53,005 nucleotides of DNA from an uncultured Lachnospiraceae bacterium (GCA_947626715.1 CANQTG010000006.1:1-53005), one strand, 5' to 3'. Positions 35,950 through 44,587 are shown, counted from the stretch's first letter. Notes: a model not told the origin generated them from the sequence alone. Numbers and translations: made by a program.

Positions 35950-37371
35950 ATGGAAGAGAAAAGACCGATTAAAATAATGGAAACCGTTCTGCGTGACGCG
36001 CACCAGTCTCTGATCGCTACGAGAATGCCGACCGACATCATGCTTCCTATCGTTGAGACGATGGATAAGGTAGGCTATCATGCGGTAGAGTGCTGGGGCG
36101 GCGCTACCTTTGACGCGTCCCTGCGTTTCTTAAAGGAGGATCCGTGGGACAGACTGCGTAAGTTAAGGGACGGCTTTAAGCACACGAAATTGCAGATGTT
36201 GTTCAGGGGCCAGAATATCTTAGGATACAGGCCCTACGCGGACGACGTGGTGGACAGCTTCGTAGAAAAATCCATTGCCAATGGCATCGATATCATCCGT
36301 ATCTTTGACTGCCTGAACGATCTGCGCAATCTTCAGGAGGCGGTCAACGCGACCAATAAGATCAAACAGCAGGAAGGAAGGGGCCATGCGCAGGTCGCGC
36401 TTTCCTATACGTTAGGCGACGCCTATACGATGGAATACTGGATGGATATGGCGAAGAAGATCGAGGAAATGGGCGCGGACTCCATCTGTATCAAGGATAT
36501 GGCGGGTCTTCTTGTGCCGTATAAGGCGGGCGAGATGATTGCCGCGATGAAGAGCGCGACAAAGCTGCCGATCCAGCTCCATACGCATTATACCTCCGGC
36601 GTAGCTTCCATGACCTATCTCAAAGCGGTGGAAGCGGGCGTAGATGTGATCGACTGCGCGATCTCCCCGTTCGCTCTGGGCACTTCCCAGCCGGCGACGG
36701 AGGTCATGGTGGAGACCTTTAAGGGAACGCCGTACGATACGGGATACGATCAGAACATCTTAGCCGAGATCGCGGATTACTTCAGGCCCTATCGGGATAA
36801 ATGTCTGGCAGACGGCCTGCTCAATCCTAAGGTCATGGGCGTGGATATCAAGACGCTGCTGTATCAGGTACCGGGCGGTATGCTTTCCAACATGGTGAGC
36901 CAGCTCAAGGAGCAGAACGCGGAAGATAAGTATTATGACGTATTGAAGGAGATCCCGGCGGTACGTAAGGATCTGGGCGAGCCGCCTCTGGTAACGCCGT
37001 CCTCCCAGATCGTCGGCACGCAGGCGGTGTTCAATGTGCTGATGGGCGAGAGATATAAGATGGCGACGAAGGAGACGAAAGCGGTGCTCCGCGGGGAGTA
37101 TGGCCAAACCATCAAGCCGATGAGTCAGGAAGTGATCGATAAGGTCATTCCGGGCGAGAAGAGGATTACCTGCCGTCCAGCCGACCTGCTTGAGAACGAG
37201 ATGGATAAGCTGGAGTCCGAGATGAAGGAATGGAAACAGCAGGATGAGGACGTTCTCTCCTATGCGCTGTTCCCGCAGGTAGCGACCGACTTCTTTAAAT
37301 ATCGTCAGGCGCAGCAGGAAAAGGTAGATCCGGCGCAGGCCGATACGAAGAACGGCGCGTATCCGGTATAA
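35950..37371 (+). CDS. oadA: Oxaloacetate decarboxylase alpha/5S-like carboxyltransferase
   Basis: A 473-residue TIM-barrel carboxyltransferase of the pyruvate carboxylase/OadA/transcarboxylase 5S type. It reads ETVLRDAHQSLIATRM at the metal site, YHAVECWGGATFDASLRFL, DSICIKDMAGLLVPY and HTHYTSGVASMTYLKA. Unlike OadA of Klebsiella it lacks a fused biotin domain; the separate BCCP (34365-34736) supplies it. The enzyme would couple oxaloacetate and pyruvate to carboxybiotin. It is the last gene of the operon. Confidence 0.93.
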   Translation: MEEKRPIKIMETVLRDAHQSLIATRMPTDIMLPIVETMDKVGYHAVECWGGATFDASLRFLKEDPWDRLRKLRDGFKHTKLQMLFRGQNILGYRPYADDVVDSFVEKSIANGIDIIRIFDCLNDLRNLQEAVNATNKIKQQEGRGHAQVALSYTLGDAYTMEYWMDMAKKIEEMGADSICIKDMAGLLVPYKAGEMIAAMKSATKLPIQLHTHYTSGVASMTYLKAVEAGVDVIDCAISPFALGTSQPATEVMVETFKGTPYDTGYDQNILAEIADYFRPYRDKCLADGLLNPKVMGVDIKTLLYQVPGGMLSNMVSQLKEQNAEDKYYDVLKEIPAVRKDLGEPPLVTPSSQIVGTQAVFNVLMGERYKMATKETKAVLRGEYGQTIKPMSQEVIDKVIPGEKRITCRPADLLENEMDKLESEMKEWKQQDEDVLSYALFPQVATDFFKYRQAQQEKVDPAQADTKNGAYPV

Positions 37372-37434
37372 AATACCTCCTGTTATTTCCAAAAGGCAGG
37401 AAAACGGGAAAATAAGAGTACGATAAAGCAAAGA

Positions 37435-37466
37435 CCGGAGGGCGGAAAGCTCTCCGGCCTTTTCGT
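37435..37466 (+). terminator. Terminator of the carboxyltransferase operon
   Basis: CCGGAGGGC (37435-37443) pairs with GCTCTCCGG (37449-37457), including one G-T pair, around GGAAA, and CCTTTTCGTTTC follows. Confidence 0.75.
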
Positions 37467-37546
37467 TTCTCCTTTATTTTTATAACGATCAAAAATTAAA
37501 TGCAGATTAAATGCGGATGATACAAGAAAAACAAAAAGGAAAACGC

Positions 37547-37575
37547 TTGACATTTTTAAACGCTTCTACTAAAAT
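37547..37575 (+). promoter_or_regulatory. Promoter of the tetR-rpiR genes
   Basis: TTGACA (37547-37552) perfect -35, and TAAAAT (37570-37575) 17 nt later, 40 nt before tetR. Confidence 0.75.
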
Positions 37576-37587
37576 AACAAATGTTAT
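37574..37587. promoter_or_regulatory. Operator-like inverted repeat over the tetR promoter
   Basis: ATAACA AA TGTTAT, two 6-bp inverted arms around 2 bases, overlapping the end of the -10 box. It fits an autoregulation site for the TetR protein, but this is inference only. Confidence 0.45.
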
Positions 37588-37614
37588 CAGGCATATGTCA
37601 GGAGGAGGTGCGAT

Positions 37615-38172
37615 ATGGCGAGAAAAGCGACTGTTACGGAAAGCATGATCTTGGACAATGCGTTTTTACTGATGCGCACGGAGGGAGCCGGACAGCTTAC
37701 GGCGCGGAAGCTGGCGGCAAAGGCGGGCTGTTCTACGCAGCCGATCTTTCGGCTGTATGAAAATATGGAACAGGTCGTCGGTCTGGTGTATGAGCGGGCG
37801 ATCCTGTTTTTTGAATATTTCTGCAGGAACTATCTGGGGAAAAATAAGCTGCCCTTTATCGATCTCGGCATGGCCTACATCAGCTTTGCGTCAAAGGAAA
37901 GGCATGTCTTCCGCTTTTTGTTCTTATCGGAGTATCGAGGCGGCAGGAGCATGTATGAGCTGCTGAACGGCAATACGAGCGTCGTGAGCAAGGAAGTGCT
38001 GAAAGCGAGGGCGGCGGGGGTATCCGATCCGAGCGGCCTGTTTATGCAGATGTGGATCTTTATCCACGGGGCGGCGTGTATGGCGCTCATGGACGATTTC
38101 GATCTGGGCGAAGAGGAAACGCTGGCCCTTTTAAAGAATGTGTATCAGTCATATGTGAAAGCGATGGCATAG
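37615..38172 (+). CDS. TetR/AcrR-family transcriptional regulator
   Basis: A 185-residue one-domain regulator. The N-terminal HTH, GAGQLTARKLAAKAGCSTQP with following IFRLYENMEQV, matches TetR; the C-terminal ligand domain is generic (aromatic, with helices). AGGAGG precedes ATG 37615. It stands behind the carboxyltransferase operon terminator and is coupled to the RpiR gene. Which genes it controls cannot be read; its own promoter carries an inverted repeat. Confidence 0.85.
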   Translation: MARKATVTESMILDNAFLLMRTEGAGQLTARKLAAKAGCSTQPIFRLYENMEQVVGLVYERAILFFEYFCRNYLGKNKLPFIDLGMAYISFASKERHVFRFLFLSEYRGGRSMYELLNGNTSVVSKEVLKARAAGVSDPSGLFMQMWIFIHGAACMALMDDFDLGEEETLALLKNVYQSYVKAMA

Positions 38173-38174
38173 AG

Positions 38175-39104
38175 ATGGGAAATACGCAGAGTGATGTGCG
38201 GACGCGCATAAACGACAGATACGCCCGCATGAGCAAGAGCCATAAGAGGATCGCGGCCTATATCATGGAGCACTATGACCAAGCGGTGTTTATGACGGCC
38301 GCGGAGTTAGGAGAGAATCTGGGGATCAGCGAATCGACGGTCGTGCGCTTTGCCTCCGGCCTTGACTATGAGGGCTATCCTGAATTTCAGAAGGCGCTGG
38401 AAGAGTGGGTGAAGGGAAAGCTGAATACCCTGCAGCGGATCAATGCGAAGTACGGCGGGAGCACGCAGTCGGAGATCCTCAGCGCGGTGCTTTCCGCCGA
38501 TGTGGAAAAGATTCAGGATACGATGGAGATATTGGATCCCGCCGCCTTTGAAACGGCGGTAGAGATCATTTTGGAGGCGAAGAACCTTTATATCGTCGGG
38601 ATCCGAAGCTGCGAGCCGTTAGCGGACTTTTTGAGCTTTTATCTGAATATGGTGCGCAAAAACGTCTGGCTGATACGGACGACAAATGTGACCGAGCTCT
38701 TTGAACAGATGATACGGATCGACGCGGCGGACGCGGTCATCGGGATCAGCTTCCCCCGTTATTCCATGCGGACGCTGAAGGCGATGGAATTTGCCAATGA
38801 CCGCAACGCGAAGGTGATCACGATCACGGACAGCGTGCATTCCCCGATGTGCCTGTATTCCTCCTGCAATCTTTTCGCGCGCAGCGATATGGTCTCGATC
38901 GTGGATTCTCTGGTCGCGCCGCTGAGCGTGATCAACGCTTTGGTGGTGGCGCTCTGCCTAAAGCGCCCGAACGAGGTGAGGGAAGGGCTGGAAATGCTGG
39001 AGGAGGCATGGAACAACTATCAGGTGTATTTAAACGATGAGATCAATTTTATCGGGGAGGAGCCGATCTTGAATTACTCGTTAAAAAGGGACGAAAATGC
39101 GTAG
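38175..39104 (+). CDS. RpiR/MurR-family regulator with SIS domain
   Basis: A 309-residue regulator. The HTH_6 N-terminus reads FMTAAELGENLGISESTVVR with FASGLDYEGYPEFQKALEE, and a SIS sugar-phosphate binding domain covers about 120-260, including NLYIVGIRSCEPLADFLSFY and GISFPRYSMRTLKAM. Such regulators sense phosphosugars. The start follows the tetR stop by only 2 nt, and no strong ribosome site was seen, so translation is likely coupled. It overlaps the next gene by 8 nt. Confidence 0.85.
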   Translation: MGNTQSDVRTRINDRYARMSKSHKRIAAYIMEHYDQAVFMTAAELGENLGISESTVVRFASGLDYEGYPEFQKALEEWVKGKLNTLQRINAKYGGSTQSEILSAVLSADVEKIQDTMEILDPAAFETAVEIILEAKNLYIVGIRSCEPLADFLSFYLNMVRKNVWLIRTTNVTELFEQMIRIDAADAVIGISFPRYSMRTLKAMEFANDRNAKVITITDSVHSPMCLYSSCNLFARSDMVSIVDSLVAPLSVINALVVALCLKRPNEVREGLEMLEEAWNNYQVYLNDEINFIGEEPILNYSLKRDENA

Positions 39105-40338
39105 GGTGATCGTAGTAGGGGCGGGCGCGGCCGGCATGATGGCGGCCTATGGGGCGGCGTCGCAGGGAGCCGGCGTGCTCATACTGGATAAAAACGAGAA
39201 AGCGGGCAAGAAAATATATATTACCGGAAAGGGGCGCTGCAACCTGACCAACGCGTGCGATACGCAGGAGCTGTTTGCAGGCATCGTCCATAACGCCAGA
39301 TTTTTATACAGCGCGTTTTACGGATTCTCCAATCTGATGACGATGGATTTCTTTGAGAGCAGGGGGTGCCCGCTGAAGATCGAACGGGGGAACCGGGTAT
39401 TTCCGGTTTCGGATCATGCTTCGGACATTACCCGCACGCTGGAGCGCAGCCTGCGGGAGCTGGGAGTGGAGATACGGCTGAAAACGAAAGCGGAACGCCT
39501 GTATTGTGAAAACGGAAATGTAACGGGAGTTATATTAAATGACGGGGAGAAAGAAAATGCGGACGCCGTGATTCTGGCGACAGGGGGACTCTCCTACCCG
39601 TCTACCGGCTCGACCGGAGACGGATATCTCATGGCGAAGGATGCCGGACACAATATCGCGCCGCTTGCGCCGTCGCTCGTCCCGTTTACGTTAAAGGACG
39701 GCCTGCCGCAGAGATTACAAGGGTTATCTTTAAAAAACGTGCAGCTTTCCCTGTTTTGCAGGGGAAGGAAAAAGCCGGTCTATGAAGGCTTCGGGGAAAT
39801 GCTGTTCACGCATTTCGGGGTCAGCGGCCCGCTGGTTTTGAGCGCGAGCGCTTACTATGGTGAAAAAGAGAAAAAGAACGGTTGTTTTTTGAAACTGGAT
39901 CTCAAACCGGCGCTGTCGGAGGAGCAGCTTGATAAGAGGCTCCTGCGCGATCTTTCGGAAAATCAGAACAGGCAGTTTAAAAACGCTTTGGGAAAACTGT
40001 TTCCGGCAAGGCTGATCCCCGTTATGATAGAGCTGTCGGGGATCTCACCGGATAAGCCCGTGCATGAGATCACCCGGGAGGAGCGGAGGAATTTCGCGTC
40101 CCTGATCAAAAACTGGGAGCTGGAGCTGACCGGGACGCGGGGATATGAGGAGGCCATTGTCACAAGGGGCGGCGTGCACGTTAAGGAAGTGAACCCCTCT
40201 ACGATGGAGTCCCTGCTGGCGAAGGGATTGTATTTCGCCGGAGAGATCTTGGACGTGGACGGCGTAACGGGCGGTTTTAATCTGCAGATCGCGTGGTCTA
40301 CGGGGTATCTCGCAGGCTGCCATGCGGCGCAGCCGTAG
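39097..40338 (+). CDS. BaiN/HI0933-family flavoprotein
   Basis: A 413-residue NAD(P)/FAD-dependent oxidoreductase. The FAD site is VVGAGAAGMMAAYGAASQGA at the N-terminus, followed by LILDKNEKAGKKIYITGKGR and CNLTNAC, hallmarks of the HI0933-like family; a C-terminal TRGGVHVKEVNPSTMESLLA and FAGEILDVDGVTGGFNLQIA complete it. BaiN relatives reduce bile acids in gut clostridia, but most family members have no known substrate. The start is ATG, overlapping the RpiR stop by 8 nt. Confidence 0.88.
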   Translation: MRRVIVVGAGAAGMMAAYGAASQGAGVLILDKNEKAGKKIYITGKGRCNLTNACDTQELFAGIVHNARFLYSAFYGFSNLMTMDFFESRGCPLKIERGNRVFPVSDHASDITRTLERSLRELGVEIRLKTKAERLYCENGNVTGVILNDGEKENADAVILATGGLSYPSTGSTGDGYLMAKDAGHNIAPLAPSLVPFTLKDGLPQRLQGLSLKNVQLSLFCRGRKKPVYEGFGEMLFTHFGVSGPLVLSASAYYGEKEKKNGCFLKLDLKPALSEEQLDKRLLRDLSENQNRQFKNALGKLFPARLIPVMIELSGISPDKPVHEITREERRNFASLIKNWELELTGTRGYEEAIVTRGGVHVKEVNPSTMESLLAKGLYFAGEILDVDGVTGGFNLQIAWSTGYLAGCHAAQP

Positions 40339-40562
40339 AGGACGGCGTCAGATCACAGCATGGAAAGCGGCGCGGGGATTTGGCGGCGCATAAGGACGGG
40401 GCGGCGGCAGGTCGCAGCATGGAAAGCGGCGCGGGGATTTGGCGGCGCATAAGGAGGGGGCGGCGTCAGGTCGCAGCATGGAAAGCGGCGCAGGGATTTG
40501 GCGGCGCGTCTGGAAGGGCTTTCGCGGGAGCGACGGCGCATAAGGATAGGGCGGCGGCGCGG
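40339..40562 (+). repeat. Tandem 59-bp repeat, three copies plus a fragment
   Basis: Anchors CAGCATGGAAAGCGGCGC begin at 40356, 40415 and 40474, exactly 59 nt apart, with a fourth partial unit ending GGCGCATAAGGATAGGGCGG near 40530-40560. The units are nearly identical and GC-rich. Any open frame here is an artefact because 59 is not divisible by three. The array sits directly after the flavoprotein stop; with the next small gene it fills the gap 40339-40655. Confidence 0.9.
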
Positions 40563-40655
40563 GCCAGAGCAAAAAAGGAAAAGATAAATCCTTTTTTAGA
40601 ATGATGGGTCTGTCCAAAAATTTTGAAGCTGATATTTAGGCAGAGGGAATTTGTT

Positions 40656-40793
40656 ATGTTAAAAAAATTAAATAGTATTTTGAACATAATGATTGGCGCA
40701 TGTATCGGCATTTTTATCGGATATGGAATAGTCGCTGCTGTTGTTCTGAGCGCGCTGATTTTGATAAAACTTATTATTCGTCTCAAGCATTAG
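40656..40793 (+). CDS. Small hydrophobic membrane protein
   Basis: A 45-residue reading frame starting MLKKLNSILNIMIGACIGIF. It has two hydrophobic stretches with a glycine-rich turn (IGACIGIFIGYG) and a basic end (KLIIRLKH). An AGAGGG motif lies 9 nt upstream. Composition is AT-richer than the flanking repeats. The two segments and the MIGA(C/A)IGVFIGYG-like pattern resemble small membrane proteins seen in Clostridia (recognised loosely). Function unknown. Confidence 0.5.
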   Translation: MLKKLNSILNIMIGACIGIFIGYGIVAAVVLSALILIKLIIRLKH

Positions 40794-40798
40794 GGACA

Positions 40799-40966
40799 TT
40801 TTTCCGAAAAGGGACAGAGAAAAAGGGTAGAAAAGAGATAGGAAAAGAATAGAAAATGGATAGGGAAAAGATAGAAGAAAAAGGATAGAAAAAAAGAGAA
40901 AAAGGATAGAAGAAAAAGGATAAAAAAAGAGAAAAAAGATAGAAAAAAAGAAAAGAGGCGGATAAG
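40799..40966 (+). other. Polypurine tract before cmk
   Basis: About 165 bases of nearly unbroken A/G on the plus strand, with a recurring GGATAGAAGAAAAA word. It ends at the cmk ribosome site (GAGGCGG). It resembles the tract at 5400-5503. No stable hairpin or coding frame is seen. Confidence 0.7.
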
Positions 40967-40968
40967 AT

Positions 40969-41637
40969 ATGGGAATGAATATCGCGATAGACGGGCCTGC
41001 GGGCGCGGGCAAGAGCACGATAGCGAAAATGATAGCGAAGAAAATGGAATTTATCTATGTGGATACGGGAGCGATGTACCGGGCGATGGCGCTGTTCCTG
41101 CTCCGCTGCCGGGTGGATCCGCAGAATGCGGAGCAGATCGGCGAGATGTGCGAACAGGCGGATATTACGATCCGCTATGAAAACGGGGAACAGATCGTGC
41201 TCTTAAACGGAGAAAATGTAAACGGCCTGATACGGACGCAGGAGGTAAGCAATATGGCCTCCGTCAGCTCGGCGCACCCTAAAGTGCGGGCAAAGCTGGT
41301 ACGGCTCCAGCAGGAGCTCGCGGCGCGGGAAAGCGTCGTTATGGACGGACGGGATATCGGCACCTGCGTGCTGCCGGACGCGGACGTTAAGGTATATCTG
41401 ACGGCGAGCGCGGCGGTGCGGGCGAAACGCCGCTATGACGAGCTCATGGCAAAAGGCGTGGGCTGTTCTCTGAGCGAGATCGAAGCGGAGATAGAGGAAA
41501 GGGACCGCAGGGATATGACGCGAGAGATTTCTCCCCTGCGTCAGGCGGAGGACGCGGTTTTGATCGATTCTTCCGATATGAGCGCGCAGGAGGCGGCCGA
41601 AGCGGTGATCGCGCTGTGCAATGCGCAGGCGCTGTAA
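40969..41637 (+). CDS. cmk: Cytidylate kinase
   Basis: A 222-residue nucleoside-monophosphate kinase that phosphorylates CMP/dCMP. Markers are the P-loop GPAGAGKSTIAKMIA, DTGAMYRAMALFLL and the late DGRDIGTCVLPDADVKVYLT. Cmk is often followed by ispH and rpsA in Clostridia, as here. ATG start with GAGGCGG upstream. Confidence 0.97.
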   Translation: MGMNIAIDGPAGAGKSTIAKMIAKKMEFIYVDTGAMYRAMALFLLRCRVDPQNAEQIGEMCEQADITIRYENGEQIVLLNGENVNGLIRTQEVSNMASVSSAHPKVRAKLVRLQQELAARESVVMDGRDIGTCVLPDADVKVYLTASAAVRAKRRYDELMAKGVGCSLSEIEAEIEERDRRDMTREISPLRQAEDAVLIDSSDMSAQEAAEAVIALCNAQAL

Positions 41638-41657
41638 GGCGGCGTCCTTTCTAAATA

Positions 41658-41693
41658 GATCGGACAGCGCCGCGGCGGGAAGCCGCGCCGATC
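41658..41693 (+). other. GC-rich hairpin in the cmk-ispH gap
   Basis: GATCGG (41658-41663) pairs with CCGATC (41688-41693), and inside it CGCGGC (41671-41676) pairs with GCCGCG (41682-41687) around a GGGAA loop. It has no T run and is therefore not an intrinsic terminator; it may be an RNA-stability or processing element (inference). Confidence 0.5.
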
Positions 41694-41714
41694 GGAATAC
41701 GGAGGCGGAAAGCG

Positions 41715-42563
41715 ATGGAGGTAATATTGGCAAAGAGCGCGGGCTTTTGCTTTGGGGTCAAACGGGCGGTGGATACCGTATATGAGCAGGCGAAGAGCGG
41801 CAAACGGATATACACGTACGGCCCGATCATTCATAATGAAGCGGTCGTGCAGGATCTGGAGGCAAAGGGCGTCCGGGTGATAGGCGCAGACGAGGAGCTA
41901 GACGGACTGACGGAGGGGACGGTCATTATCCGCTCCCACGGCGTTTCCAAAGAGGTGTGCCGCCGGATCGAGGCAAGGGGACTGGAATGTATCGACGCGA
42001 CCTGCCCGTTTGTGAAGCGGATCCACAGGATCGTGGAGGCGGAGAGCCGGAAAGGGCGGCAGATCGTGATTATCGGCGATCCGGGACATCCCGAGGTGGA
42101 AGGCATTATGGGCTGGTCTAAATCGCCTGCAGCCGTGATCCAGACGCGGCAGGAAGCGGAAAATTTTGCCCCCGAACAGGGGAAAGAAATCTGCTTTGTG
42201 TCGCAGACGACATTTAACTACAATAAATTTCAAGAATTAGTTGAAATTATTCAGAAAAAAGGTTACAATGTAAGTGTTGTCAATACCATATGCAATGCAA
42301 CTGAGGAGAGACAGACGGAAGCAAAGACGATCGCTTCCCAAGTAGACGCTATGATCGTAATAGGAGGGACTCACAGTTCCAATACAAGAAAGCTGTATGA
42401 GATCTGTGCGAAGGAATGTGAGAATACCTGTTTTATACAAACACTGGACGACTTGCAACCGGACTTGCTTGATTCTGTTTTTCGAGTGGGTATTACTGCA
42501 GGGGCTTCGACCCCGAATAATTTAATTGAGGAGGTTCAAAATTATGTCAGAATTAACTTTTGA
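41715..42563 (+). CDS. ispH: 4-Hydroxy-3-methylbut-2-enyl diphosphate reductase
   Basis: A 282-residue IspH, last enzyme of the MEP isoprenoid pathway, with an Fe-S cluster. The three cysteines are in KSAGFCFGVKRAV, IDATCPFVKRIH and VVNTICNATEERQ. The length is normal. In Clostridia ispH is often fused or overlapped with rpsA; here the two overlap by 20 nt in different frames. The last third is AT-richer than the first (see the internal promoter). Confidence 0.96.
   Translation: MEVILAKSAGFCFGVKRAVDTVYEQAKSGKRIYTYGPIIHNEAVVQDLEAKGVRVIGADEELDGLTEGTVIIRSHGVSKEVCRRIEARGLECIDATCPFVKRIHRIVEAESRKGRQIVIIGDPGHPEVEGIMGWSKSPAAVIQTRQEAENFAPEQGKEICFVSQTTFNYNKFQELVEIIQKKGYNVSVVNTICNATEERQTEAKTIASQVDAMIVIGGTHSSNTRKLYEICAKECENTCFIQTLDDLQPDLLDSVFRVGITAGASTPNNLIEEVQNYVRINF
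42241..42269 (+). promoter_or_regulatory. Candidate promoter inside ispH for rpsA-cheR
   Basis: TTGAAA (42241-42246) and TACAAT (42264-42269) are separated by 17 nt in the AT-rich third of ispH, 275 nt before rpsA. It could give extra expression of the ribosomal protein. Confidence 0.45.
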
Positions 42564-43692
42564 ACAAATGTTAGACGAATCATTTAAAACAATACATGCA
42601 GGAGAGGTTGTCGAAGGCACGATCATTGATGTAAAACCTGATGAAGCGATTCTGAACATCGGATATAAGTCGGACGGCATTCTGAGCAGGAACGAATACA
42701 CGAATGAGCCGAACGTAGATCTGACGAATGTTTTGCATGTCGGCGACAAGCTGGAGGTAAAGGTATTTAAGGTAAACGACGGCGAAGGACAAGTCCTTTT
42801 AACGTACAAGCGCCTTGCGGCCGACAGGGGCAATAAACGGATCGAAGAAGCATATAATAATAAAGAAGTGTTAAAGGCAAAGGTGGCGCAGGTGCTGGAC
42901 GGCGGTCTGAGCGTGGTGGTGGAAGAGGTTCGTATCTTCATTCCGGCGAGCCTCGTATCGGATACCTATGAAAAGGATCTGACGAAGTACGCGGGTCAGG
43001 AGATCGAGTTCGTGGTCAGCGAGTATAATCCGAGGAGAAGAAGGTATATCGGGGACCGCAAGCAGCTTATTCTGGCTAGGAAGGCAGAGCTTCAGAAGGA
43101 ACTGTTTGAGCGGATCAAGGAAGGCGACACCGTAACGGGTATTGTTAAGAATGTGACGGATTTCGGCGCGTTCATCGATCTGGGCGGCGTAGACGGCCTG
43201 CTGCATATTTCCGAGATGTCTTGGGGCAGGGTAGAGAATCCGAAGAAGGTATTTAAGGTCGGCGAGGAGCTGAAGGTGCTCATCAAGGAGATCTCGGGTA
43301 CGAAGATTGCCCTGAGCCTGAAATTTGCGGAGGAGAACCCGTGGAGAGACGCGGCTTCCAAATATGCGGTCGGCAATGTGGTGACGGGTACGGTCGCGAG
43401 AATGACGGATTTCGGCGCGTTTATCGAATTAGAGACGGGGATCGACGCGCTGCTGCATGTGTCCCAGATCTCGAAGGAGCATGTCGAGAAGCCGGCGGAC
43501 GTATTGAAGATCGGCGAGAGTGTAACGGCAAAGGTGGTTGATTTTAACGAAGAGAGCAAGAAGATCAGTCTGAGCATTAAGGCGCTTTCCGCTTCGGCTC
43601 CTAAGCAGGAAAAAGAAGAGGATGCGGACGTGGTCTCCGTTGATATCGACGCGGTGATCGCGCAGGAGGCGGAGGCGTCCGAAAAAGAATAA
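42544..43692 (+). CDS. rpsA: 30S ribosomal protein S1 homologue
   Basis: A 382-residue S1-type RNA-binding protein with about four S1 domains, which is the shorter form in Firmicutes. Domains contain KPDEAILNIGYKSDGILSRN, then GIVKNVTDFGAFIDLGGVDG and GTVARMTDFGAFIELETGID, and end in an acidic tail. The start at 42544 (MSELTFEQML) has AGGAGG 9 nt upstream; it overlaps the end of ispH by 20 nt. It probably helps bind mRNA to ribosomes. Confidence 0.93.
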   Translation: MSELTFEQMLDESFKTIHAGEVVEGTIIDVKPDEAILNIGYKSDGILSRNEYTNEPNVDLTNVLHVGDKLEVKVFKVNDGEGQVLLTYKRLAADRGNKRIEEAYNNKEVLKAKVAQVLDGGLSVVVEEVRIFIPASLVSDTYEKDLTKYAGQEIEFVVSEYNPRRRRYIGDRKQLILARKAELQKELFERIKEGDTVTGIVKNVTDFGAFIDLGGVDGLLHISEMSWGRVENPKKVFKVGEELKVLIKEISGTKIALSLKFAEENPWRDAASKYAVGNVVTGTVARMTDFGAFIELETGIDALLHVSQISKEHVEKPADVLKIGESVTAKVVDFNEESKKISLSIKALSASAPKQEKEEDADVVSVDIDAVIAQEAEASEKE

Positions 43693-43718
43693 AATAATAT
43701 TTCCACAGGGAGCAGGAA

Positions 43719-44495
43719 ATGGTATACGATTACGAATATTTCAAAAAAGCCATATATGATCTGACTAAGATCGACTTAAATTCCTATAAGGAAAATCAGA
43801 TGAAGCGGCGTATTGATACGCTGATCGCAAAGCATCGTATCGTAGGTTATGAGAATTATGTGCAACTCTTAAAGACCGATAAGGACAGGTTTGAAGAGTT
43901 CGTCAACTATCTGACGATCAATGTCTCGGAATTTTATCGGAATCCCGCTCAGTGGAACGTAATGGATAAGGATATCATACCGGAGCTGATCGAGAAATTC
44001 GGGAAGAATCTTAAAATCTGGAGCGCGGCGTGCTCTACGGGAGACGAGCCCTATTCGCTGGTCATGGCGCTCTCGCGTCATCTTCCCCTGAACCAGATCA
44101 AGATCTATGCGACCGATCTTGACAAGCAGGTTTTGGCAAAGGCGAAGGTCGGGCTGTATTCGGCTAAGAGTATCGCGTCCGTTCCCGACGACCTGAAAAA
44201 GAAATATTTTAAGGAAGTGGGAGGGGCTTATCAGATCTCCGAAGAGATTAAGTCCCGGGTGGATTTTAAGGAACATAATCTGTTGAAGGATGCCTATCCG
44301 AGCAATTATCATATGATCGTATGCAGGAATGTATTGATCTACTTTACGGAAGAGGCGAAAGACGAGGTATTTGTCAAGTTCCAGAAGGCCCTGACAAAGG
44401 GCGGGATCCTCTTTATTGGAAGCACGGAACAGATCATCAATTATAAGGAGATCGGTTTGGAACGGAAGAGCTCTTTTTACTACGAAAAAGTTTAA
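43719..44495 (+). CDS. cheR: Chemoreceptor glutamate methyltransferase CheR
   Basis: A 258-residue CheR: an N-terminal helical domain (MVYDYEYFKKAIYDLTKIDL) and the SAM-binding methyltransferase domain with IWSAACSTGDEPYSLVMAL and ICRNVLIYF-type MIVCRNVLIYFTEEAK. It methylates receptor glutamates and uses SAM. No cheB or cheA is in the window, so it is an orphan here; the chemoreceptor at 23812-25527 is a possible substrate. Confidence 0.92.
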   Translation: MVYDYEYFKKAIYDLTKIDLNSYKENQMKRRIDTLIAKHRIVGYENYVQLLKTDKDRFEEFVNYLTINVSEFYRNPAQWNVMDKDIIPELIEKFGKNLKIWSAACSTGDEPYSLVMALSRHLPLNQIKIYATDLDKQVLAKAKVGLYSAKSIASVPDDLKKKYFKEVGGAYQISEEIKSRVDFKEHNLLKDAYPSNYHMIVCRNVLIYFTEEAKDEVFVKFQKALTKGGILFIGSTEQIINYKEIGLERKSSFYYEKV

Positions 44496-44529
44496 CCGTC
44501 ATAAAACAAAACAGATGTAATGAAAAAAG

Positions 44530-44587
44530 AACTGCCGCGGAGCCGGATCGCAGAGATATGCGAAGAGTCTGCGGCAGTTTTTTATTA
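44530..44587 (+). terminator. Terminator after cheR
   Basis: AACTGCCGC (44530-44538) pairs with GCGGCAGTT (44571-44579), 9 perfect pairs, with a 32-nt loop; TTTTTATTATC follows. Confidence 0.75.

Noticed and set aside
40293-40604. 103-codon frame covering the 59-bp repeat
   Set aside because: Starts inside the flavoprotein gene and the period is not a multiple of three; a repeat artefact.
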